DNA from: Chara braunii
Taxonomy: Eukaryota; Streptophyta; Charophyceae; Charales; Characeae
Length of the DNA stretch: 40,495 bases
NCBI GenBank assembly: GCA_003427395.1
Contig: BFEA01000156.1
Span: forward strand, 1,054,743 to 1,095,237
Direction of reading: 5' to 3'
A program made the position numbers and the translations under genes. Shown in pieces: positions 10,213 through 18,442 of this stretch (positions within the stretch are counted from its first letter, which is position 1; each line of letters begins with the position of its first letter). The notes below the pieces were generated by a model. That model ran no database searches, was not told where the DNA came from, and worked only from the letters and a program-made list of their open reading frames with translations.

Positions 10213-10490
10213 AATGATTATTAATTTTGAGAATTTTTTTCGTTGACCAATGACTGTTGTGGTAGTCCCTATTATTGACTTATAACTTCGTCCAAATTAG
10301 TTGTCTGCACAGGCTATGTTGTTCATTATACCCCTAAGGCAAGTATACGGATAACTAAGGTCTAAGACCTTGCTATGTGGGCAATGAAAGAGGTAGGGTG
10401 ATTGAGTATTGACAACATTATTTTTTCTTATTTGTTTTATTTTTTTTTAAGTTACAGCCAGATGTTTCCTTGCTCGTCATGCGTGTTCAG

Positions 10491-12070
10491 ACCAGCATCG
10501 ACATCATGGTTGGAGAAAGCAGTATGCTCTAGAGGAGTTCGTGCCTCCCTAAAGTGTTGTTGCACGAGCCGGTGCATGACTTGATGAGCCCAGATATTCA
10601 GGCTCTGCTGTTTCGAGGAAACAACTTGTCTAACTTCCTATCGACTACCTTAACTTTAGCCTCACAAAAAGTGGTACGAGAGAGTCATGTTGAGTATGTT
10701 ACCGTTATTTGTTTGTGAGAATCTAAGCGAGGAAGTAAATACTTTCGTGTTGAAGTAACGAAAATGGAATGAACCCGAGAGCTCAATGAAGGTAAGGATT
10801 CCCGAAGGAGTTATCAACCAACATCGTGAAATCCTTCAAATTGAGCCGGTTGTCAGAGATGCGTGAACGCAAGGAGAGTTAGCCAGTAGACAGAAACAAA
10901 AGAAGGTATTAGAAGAAAGGATGACACGATTTAAGGAAGTTAGAAAAGGTAAGCGGGAAGTTTCAAACCGAATAGCGGACGAGTCGACAAGTGGGAATGA
11001 GGGAAAGATAAGTAGTGATTAACAAGATTCCCTCCAGCCCATGAAAAAAAAAGAAAAGTAGTATCGGTTCGAGAAAAAAAAGAGGTAAGGAGATGGTTAA
11101 TCAGATAAAGAGGTGTGAGCGCCCTAAGCTAATTAAGGCCCAACGGAAAGCGAGGAGCCGAGCTCAGGTGAATTAACATAGTGAACGTAAATTTGGAGAA
11201 TGAAGAACAAACTGGAGGAAAGTCATTTGCAGACATTGTCTCAAAAAATGACACACTGTGAAGTTTTGTTATTAAGGAAAGATTGATGAAGCAAGTGGTC
11301 TGATAAGTACCAATATTAAAGGGAACGTTTTTAACAGGGTTGACAACTATATTGATCCAAACATATCTGGGAGAACGCAAAAAAATGTTTTACGACAAAC
11401 TGAAGTGCCAAGCACTGCCCTTTGACTACGATAGGGGAAAATGAGGATTGTATAGGAGATGGTCTAAAAGTTGGATAGGTTGTACTCATGAGCGAGAAAA
11501 ATAGTTGTATAATTATCATAAAAAGGTGAGGAGTGAATAAAGTTTTAACAACAAAGTACGGTAAAGCAACACGAGCCACACACATAAGAGACAAGTAGTT
11601 TGTAGATAAATCCTAACAAATAATTGTATATGTAAGGTATGTTATGACTATCACGACTCGTGTATATTAGCTTTACGAACACGTAGATCAGTGAGTGGTT
11701 TTAATTATATAATTTAAGCGATGAGGATTAATTCACTAACACATTTGAGTGAATGATAAAACATTTTCAAGTCTGCAGGGTATATAAGACGAACACTGAG
11801 AGAAGACAGACATAAAAACTACTTCTCTTCCAAATCCAGATGGACGTACATATACGTATGATATGGAAGGTCTAAGATTGATATCTACGTGTATGAGTTA
11901 AACTCTCTGGCTTAGAGGTGCGACATGCGAAATTTGTGTGTAAGTGAGGTGAGGTTAAGGATGTGACTAAGTATTGATTCGTTGAGCCGAGCAAATTTTG
12001 ATTTTGTGGCATGTGTGGCCTACAAGTTAGTATGAAAACTCCTTATTGAAATGAGTTGTATAATAGCATT
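10491..12070. other. No recognisable gene
   Basis: A/G-rich on the plus strand in parts (10900-11250), reminiscent of a decayed Lys/Glu-rich coding sequence, but no frame stays open and no motif is recognisable. TATA-like sequence GGTATATAAGACG occurs at about 11779. Nothing else can be supported. Confidence 0.35.
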
Positions 12071-12074
12071 TTGG

Positions 12075-12365
12075 CTGAGCCTATAGTTGACTTTGGTCAG
12101 TGAGGTCGCAACATTTTCTTGTGATATCCGATGATATCGAGACTATTTCTGATTCTTGTTGAGTTAGGATTGTCTAACTTTTGAGTACATTGGTGACATT
12201 GTGATTATCTCATTTCAGTTTGAGTTGAGATTGTTCAACTGCGAATACATATGTGGTTTTGAGACTATGGTTGTCCCTTTCTGAGTTGGGATATCCCCAC
12301 TCTGAATATATTGCAGATTCTGAGATTATCCTCTTTTGTGTGGCGATCACAATCACCCTCACATG
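12075..12365. repeat. Stem-loop array I, period about 61 bp
   Basis: Four to five degenerate units, each with a hairpin starting AGTT and followed by GAATACAT-like and GAGATTAT-like words. Clear hairpins: AGTTAG-gattgt-CTAACT (12162-12179), AGTTGA-gattgt-TCAACT (12223-12240) and AGTTGGG-atat-CCCCACT (12284-12301, one mismatch). Weaker ones lie near 12084 (GTTGAC-tttg-GTCAGT, with wobble pairs) and 12340-12361. The first two share an identical loop while the inner two stem pairs change on both sides. No coding potential is seen. Confidence 0.7.
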
Positions 12366-12658
12366 TGTGTACTTATCCTAATATATAATGATTTTTGTGT
12401 AAGAGGTATATAGTATGATGCATCTCGTTTGCTTGTGAATGTGAATTGTGTAAATTATCTACTATTCTGTATACTTGTGCAGTATGATGTACGAACATAC
12501 GAAAGACCTAAGTATGAGAACGGAGTGCAGTTTGTTTTCACAAATTGGTGTGAAGGTCCCACGGGATCTAGTGAGTGAATGTTTGTCTATGCTGAATGTT
12601 TATTTTTGTGAGTTGAGACGAAAACCCACAAGTTGGTTTCTCAGTATTGAGCAGTTCT

Positions 12659-12913
12659 ATGGTTAACACCCCTTCAAGTGGAAGGTGGTTAATGATTATT
12701 TCGGACTCATCTTCAAGTGAGAGATGTTTTAATGATTTTTATGGGCAATTCTCCTCAAGTGGAAGGGTGACTTAAATATTATATGGTTGATTCCCATTAA
12801 AGTGGAAAAGTGACTTAAAAATTTTATGGTTGACTCCCCTTCAAGTGGAAAGGTGGCCTTAAATTTTTTTATGGTTGATTCCCCTTCAAGTGGAAGGTGG
12901 TTAAATGATAAAA
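12659..12913. repeat. Stem-loop array II, six units of about 42-44 bp
   Basis: Tandem units of the form ATGGTTGATTCCCCTTCAAG followed by TGGAAGGTGGTTAA. Five units retain CAAGTG and the fourth has AAAGTG at the loop. In units 1 and 6 CCTTC pairs with GAAGG; unit 2 instead pairs CATCT with AGATG. Units 3 to 5 are weaker. A possible seventh remnant, ATCAAGTGGGAG, lies near 13059. No coding potential. Confidence 0.75.
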
Positions 12914-14251
12914 AATGAAATGGATAACATTCTGAATGGTAAAGTCTGACGAGAAAGATAAAAAAAATAGTTATTCATTAGTGAAATTTTGGGAATGTCG
13001 CAAATATGGTGAAATTTTTGAGAAATGATCTTTAAGATGTGTTGTTTATTTTGCTTTGATCAAGTGGGAGACCACTACCATGTGGATCTGGTAGTAATTT
13101 TTTTTTTTTTTTTAAAGGATATTATGCCCTCTATGTTGTCCCACAAGGAGTTGGTAAATGCATTGAGTCAAACATACCTTTGCGTAGTCCTACAGTAGGC
13201 CTAAGTCTATTGCGAGACACCGTTCAACCACAATGATGCTAATCTTAAGAAATTTGCGATGATGCTAAACTAAAGAGTAGTTTTTAGCATCACTAGAGTG
13301 CAACCCCTAGTGTTGGCTGCTGACCGGCATAACCTGGCAGCGGGTCCACGTCTCACCAATAGAAACATGGTCGCCTCAGAGAGTTTTACTCTCACGGGAT
13401 GTCAGAGGGATAAAAGTCGAGTCTGTCGTTTTTTGAGTCATCGGAAAAAAATTATCAGGAAAAATTGTTTATCGTTGCGTAACCAACAAAGGCACCATCG
13501 TTAAAATAACAATGTGGGGGATCGTAGATCTGGATCAATCAACCAGACTTCGGTGAACCAAGTTGGAGACCTGACCCTCCTGTACTAGACTTCAAGAGAA
13601 GTTCGTGATTAAAGTTTATACTTTTGTTAATATTTTATAAAAAAATGCAAGACAACCTTATAAAAGGTATCGGTTAGGGTGTGCATCCTAAGTTATGACC
13701 CCCGTGCGAGAGACCATGACTAAACAGGACACCCAACGATGAGCCGACATTTGTCTATGGAAAAATGGTGCAGACCATCGAGAGTTTTATAATTGCTCGA
13801 ACTTTATGTTGTAGTACGCAGTCAATATAACGGCGTTCGATGTCAGGAGAAAAGAGACGCATGTAAAACTTATAGCAGCATATAACTCATGCCTGACACT
13901 GATTGATAGAACCCTCAATTGGAGTGAGTCGGTCTATAGGATCAGATTTTCTCTCGTCAATATTTTATTTATGGTTGAATTGATAGCTTTTTATTGGTTG
14001 GAGTTACGAGGACTGTGCTTAGTGTGGTCCGGTAAGTTGTCGGTGCGAATACCATTACAAGGGTATCCACATTGGTTTTTGCAAGTGAAAAAAATATATT
14101 TTCATCTCAAGTTTGAGTGCATCGCACGATTCGGGACTGTATTTTCTCTTAAATTGACTGAATGTTAAACTGAAACAAGGGAGTGTGTGGGTGCGCAGTT
14201 TTTAGGCGTGTGATGTTTCTTATTGATGTTATAGAGTTTGCGCATCCACTT
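12914..14251. other. No recognisable gene; two hairpins
   Basis: Contains a hairpin ACTACCA-8 nt-TGGTAGT (13074-13095) directly followed by a 16-T run. A second hairpin lies at about 13260-13293, where GATGCTAA pairs with TTAGCATC. Open frames at 13298-13504 and 13971-14168 are short and unrecognised. Confidence 0.4.
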
Positions 14252-14770
14252 ACCAACTTTTTGATTTTGATTACATTAGGACTAAGTAAATTTTTCCGTT
14301 GGTTGGTATGTATGACCGTGGTGCGTGTGCGCTCGTGCAGAGGTTAACTTTAAAACAACGGTGCGACTTCTTTGTGGGAATCAGAGTGGGCGGTAGAGGA
14401 AAACATGGATCACGCCCCGAGTTGCAGATGCAAGAGGTTGGTGGCCATAGGATTCGGTCGATAGGCCGAAGTGTGGTTTGCTGCGCCCCTTACCTTACTA
14501 AATAAGACGTCGACCAACTTTTTGATTTTGATTAAATTAGGACTAAGTAAATTTTCCTGTTGGTCGGTATATATGACCGTGGTGCGTGTGCGCTCGTGCG
14601 TAGGTTGACTTTAAAACAACGGTGCGAGTTCTGTGTGGTAAAAGAAGTAATCGGTGGAGAAAAACACAGATCAGGCCCCGAGAAGCAAATGTAGGAGCTT
14701 GGTGGCCATAGGATTCGGTCGATAGGCCTAAGTATGGTTTGTTGCGCCCTTTTCCTTAATGAATCAGATA
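14252..14770. repeat. Two-copy tandem duplication, period 261 bp
   Basis: Copies start at 14252 and 14513 with ACCAACTTTTTGATTTTGAT. They share GACCGTGGTGCGTGTGCGCT and GGTGGCCATAGGATTCGGTC before ending near TTGCGCCC. Copy 1 carries a hairpin TTCGGTC-gata-GGCCGAA that copy 2 has partly lost. The copies differ by scattered substitutions and small indels. Non-coding. Confidence 0.88.
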
Positions 14771-16189
14771 TTGAATACTCTTTATGAGGAAACGACACTC
14801 AATAGTGCTGGTGTTAACCTTTGACCTCGTACAATTGGTTATGATATTGGGCTTTTATGTGGCACGTATGGGGATCAAGATCCGCAACTGGCGATGAAGT
14901 GGCTTGAAAAAGTCGAGGGGTTCAAGGTTCGGTAGAGCTATCTCCCTTTGGATTTGTTATGGGTCCCGACCACGGGCCCGATTGGAGGGACCGAGGGGTG
15001 CGCTATCGACACCTCCCCTTCTCTTCTTTTTCTCTTCTACATGTTTTTTTTTTTTTTTCAAGTTCTATTTTTATCTGGTGTCCCGTTTCTATTTATGGGG
15101 CATGATACTAGCTCCGGTACCGGTGCCGAAGTCGGTGGTGACACCAACGGCCTAATTTCGTTGGTGCAACCATGAACTGTCGAACTACAAACCCAAACTC
15201 GACGATAGCTGATGGAGCTTGATATCTCCAAATTGTCTGGGATTGGTACCGCTCCCGTTGTCGAGTGCATCGGTCCGGCACCGCATCAGGGCAGCGTGGG
15301 ACCCTCCCGGCCACGTCACGCAGAAGTTAATTTTAAATCCTTCGTTGCGAGTATACATGGAGCTTCCGCAAGCCGCTCCGGCCGAGTGCGCCAGCCATAC
15401 CTCTAGCGAGCCCCTACGACAGGACACGGGGAACGTGAGGCACGACTTACCTCCACCTTACGGGAGTTGTCACCTCCCATAGGTGGGCGTATCCCCGCCG
15501 AGCTACCAGTCCACAGTACGAAAGCTAATCTGTTGCAATAGCAGAGGTGGACCAGCCGAGGGCATTTCTCGTCCGCTGTAGCATAGGGGGTACGCGCGGT
15601 AATACGCCTTTATCGGACCCGCACGCGAACTGACATCTTGGGGGGCTGAGATCCCAAAGGGTGACTCGTCGTCGGTCGACTAGGGTGCATGCCACACCAC
15701 GCACACACCACTTTACGAACGCAAAAAAATAAAACACACACACACACACGCATCAAACAATGCGACAACACTCCTAGTCCCTTCAGTAACCATCCCATAA
15801 CTTTCTGATGCGGAGATCGGATGGACGTCATGCGCGAGACTTTGTATAAAAAATCGCGCGGACGCATGGCTAATTCATACTGATTCGCAATGCAAGCGTA
15901 CACAAGCAGTCACAATGATGGCGTACTGTGTAGTGCCCATAATCAAGCGGTCCCCCGTGGATCCGAGTACCGCCTATGACACTCAAGTGTCAGACTCGAA
16001 GCGTCGTGAGGGTCTAATCCCTCACGATATTGTACGGCTGGAGGAATAGTCGTGCAGCCGCCGTGAGACCTCCGGCCTTTGGTTTGAGCGTCTCGGTCAC
16101 GGTAGGCAAGGCAAATAGGCTCTGTACAGGGGCAGATTCCTTCCCTGCAGAGTCTAGGGCTTGGGATGTCCTGGACAAGGACCATGAAT
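14771..16189. other. No recognisable gene; T run and CA microsatellite
   Basis: Holds a T run at about 15044-15058, a GC-rich segment (15100-15700) with short unrecognised open frames on both strands, and a short (AC)n tract at about 15733-15749. Nothing supports a gene. Confidence 0.4.
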
Positions 16190-17420
16190 CCCGACCCAGA
16201 ACCAACGTCCGACTATAAAAATCCCTAAAAAACAAAAGGATAAAAGGGGATCTCCCTTTTCTCTCAAGCCATAATTCGGTTAACCCTTGCGCGCGATCCC
16301 AGTAAGTTGCGCGCATACCCAAGTCACATATAAATATATACATAAGGTCTATTTATATATGGCGATCACTTCTCACAGTCACAGTGGGACTCCTCTCAGC
16401 CATATACATATGTAATCGAAGGCAGTCACATCCAGAGTCCGAACCACAACCATACCTGCAATCACATCAAGGATTCAATAAAGGTTCACGCACTACACGG
16501 GGTCAACTTCAACCATTCTCTATGCTCATATCCCTTGCTTTAGCCATACAAACCTCACTCTTGTGCAACTCCCAAAAATAAATACTCTGTACTTTAGTTA
16601 AATGACCATTCAATAAAGTCCGGGTGAAAACACAATGAAACAATTCAAACCACAGGGCTAAAACCCTTAGGCTGAGTGGCAGGAGCGGATTGGAGTTGAA
16701 TCGTAAACCGACGAATCGACAACCGACCTGTTATCGGTGATAACAGAAGATGATCCTCGTAGGATCAAGCTGAATCTAAGCCCAAATCCTGAATCAATGA
16801 TCAAGAGGACCTGTAACACATGACAGGCCAATCCCCAAGCTAAACCTATAAGTTCATGGAGAATAATCCCCATATCACGATCTCACTCAAATCATCTTAA
16901 TTAACTAATTCCGAATCTACCTTTAAGCAGTGCTCAAAGCAAAGGTAGACCCTGACATAATCTCCCCTATACAGAGTGGATTTGCCAGAATCGCCACCTG
17001 TCAAAATATAATCTATCTCCTTTAAACTAAGAAAATTTTGGCAGTGGTCCCCGTAAGAAAAGTGTCTTTTTAGAATTTATATATGTCCGAATATGTAAAC
17101 AGAAGTAGCCTTTGACTTTCCAAAGTCCAATTTAGTCTAACTCCCTGAATTAGCAAAAATTTGGGCAGCACCCCCTTTAGAAAATGAGACTTTCCAGATT
17201 TTTACTAAGCCATATATGGACTTTAGACAAGTTGAACTTTGAAAAGTCAAAATTTGGCTAACTCCCTGGATTTGCAGAAATTTCGGCAGCGCTTCCCGTA
17301 GAGAAAGTAGCTTGCCAAAATTTATACAAGGCCAGATCCCAGAAAATGCAGAAATTGACCAAAGTGAAATAAAGTTAGCTCAGAAAATGTAGGAATTGAA
17401 CTAACTCCTATCGCTCTAGC
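16190..17420 (-). repeat. Unknown dispersed repeat, left copy (minus orientation)
   Basis: Read on the minus strand, this interval is homologous to plus-strand sequence at 25970-27590. Anchors include the pair GAATCCTTGATGTGATTGCA (about 16455 on the minus strand, 27310 on the plus), GTGATCGCC, a TTTTTATAGT..GACGTT segment, AGGATC.TCTTCTGTTATC-like words and TTTGAATTGTTT. The element has no coding capacity that I can recognise. The upstream half (17025-17400) is made of about 120-bp tandem units. The type is unknown: it could be an old LTR or a retroelement untranslated region. Confidence 0.75.
17025..17400 (-). repeat. About 120-bp tandem units in the dispersed repeat
   Basis: Three units recur, each with (plus strand) an AAAATTT.GGCAG word, a CCCGTA/CCCTTTAGA stretch, then GACTTT.AAAGTC-type palindromic words and GTCTAACTCCCTG. 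The same unit recurs in the right-hand copy at 26480-26880. Spacing is about 110-125 bp and divergence is high. Confidence 0.7.
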
Positions 17421-17604
17421 ACGCGGCGAGCAACTAAAGCAACTACCTATCAAGCTGAAACTCAGGCTAAGTAACCATCTCACTCAGCCACATGCAAGGC
17501 CAAACCACAAAGCTAAGTACCCTCACCATCCCCAAGTCAACCTAGCATACAATAGTTCATAATCTTTCAATACTTTAACCCTTTATACCCCGCTTACATA
17601 AGGC

Positions 17605-18442
17605 GTAAAGTCAGTCCATCCAATCTTATGGAACATGCTTGACTCAGCCATCAAGTATACACAAACAGGCTGCACAACTACTTCTCTCTTTCTTTGGCCA
17701 TATGACTAATTCATTCATCTTAGAAACAATGCCTAGTCGCCCTGAACTGTTTAATATCCAAGTTATATATATCTTTCTGAACTTAGTGTTCAAAAGTTGA
17801 GCGTAGGACTGAGCCATTCATCTTAGAAACAAAGCTCAACCTGCCCAAGTTACCTTCAATTATATTCTTAGTTATACTCTCTTCAAGTTTATGATAAGTT
17901 ATAATCAGACCACCCAATCTTATGGGACCCTGTCTGACCAGTTTGTTCTTAAATAAAATACTAATATGATATAGCCAAATTATAACCCTTTGGGTTCCAG
18001 CATGTGCGAGGCATTGAGCCAGACCATTCAATCTTATGGAACATGTCTGGTCCTCCGCCAGGTTCATTTTTCTCTGATCCAGCTGTGTGCGGCACGAGTC
18101 CAAAGCCATAAAATCTTATGGAACATGCTTTGTCCTCGGCGGAAATTACTCCCTCAGAATAAAACAAACAAAAAAGTTGAGTCATTCATCTTAGAAACAA
18201 AGCTCAACCCTTTTTTATCAGCACAAAAAATCAGAGCACTCTGAGTTAACCCCAGAGGTTGTTCAGAAACCACCCAGAAATAAACAGCGACCAGACCATT
18301 CATCTTAGAAACAAAGCCTGACGAAATTAAATAAACACAACGGCCAAACCATTCATCTTAGAAACGAAGCTTGACCTTTTCAGAAGACAGGACAAACACA
18401 TCAGTCAGGTCATCCAATCTTATGGAACCATGCCTAACTCTA
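17605..18442. repeat. Stem-loop array III: ten hairpins with covarying stems and a conserved loop
   Basis: Ten dispersed units (starts near 17609, 17704, 17810, 17905, 18019, 18101, 18176, 18292, 18342, 18403). Each has a roughly 19-21-nt loop containing ATCTTA and AAC, flanked by complementary arms of 5-8 bp. Loop class A is CAT-NN-AATCTTATGGAACAT; class B is CATTCATCTTAGAAACAAA. Arms differ between units but pair: TCAGAC/GTCTGA, CCAGAC/GTCTGG, CAAAGC/GCTTTG, TGAGC/GCTCA, GTTGAGT/GCTCAAC and AGTCA/TGACT. Other units show single C-A mismatches of the kind left by cytosine deamination. Spacers between units are 30-90 bp and not obviously repeated. It lies directly beside the left dispersed repeat. 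I know no family with this design. Confidence 0.85.

Larger units (their letters stand above)
9393..10245. mobile_element. MITE, family 1, copy B, carrying a nested element
   Basis: Inverted relative to copy A at 1615-2135 and alignable along its length, apart from the nested 9804-10079 element. Ends read CAACAGAAAAAATCCC and, reverse-complemented, CAACGAAAAAAATTCTC. Comparison with the uninterrupted tandem copy (GTAACTAATG near 8911) implies that only the dinucleotide AC (9391-9392 and 10246-10247) was duplicated on insertion. Without the nested element and its duplication, copy B is about 569 bp. It exceeds copy A by an extra inverted segment near its right end that makes a long hairpin. 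It is non-coding. Confidence 0.88.
8680..10490. repeat. Two-copy tandem duplication, unit about 481 bp
   Basis: Copy 1 runs 8680-9160 and copy 2 begins at 9161. Both start CTAGACTTAAGGTTCTTACC, share GACGAAAGGGTTG and the GCCTCCAT..GTACCA segment, and end with GTCATGC..GTTCA words (about 9141 and 10476). Copy 2 is split by a MITE at 9393-10245, so its second half resumes at 10246 with CCAATGACTGTTGTGG, matching copy 1 around 8915. Copy 1 therefore serves as an empty-site reference for the MITE insertion. No protein is encoded. Confidence 0.88.

Noticed and set aside
10900-11250. Purine-rich stretch as a decayed gag-like gene
   Set aside because: Composition is suggestive but no frame stays open and no zinc knuckle or capsid motif is visible.
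17605-18442. CRISPR-like array
   Set aside because: Repeats are hairpin loops with variable arms, spacer lengths vary widely, two loop classes alternate irregularly, and the context is eukaryotic TE DNA with no cas genes.
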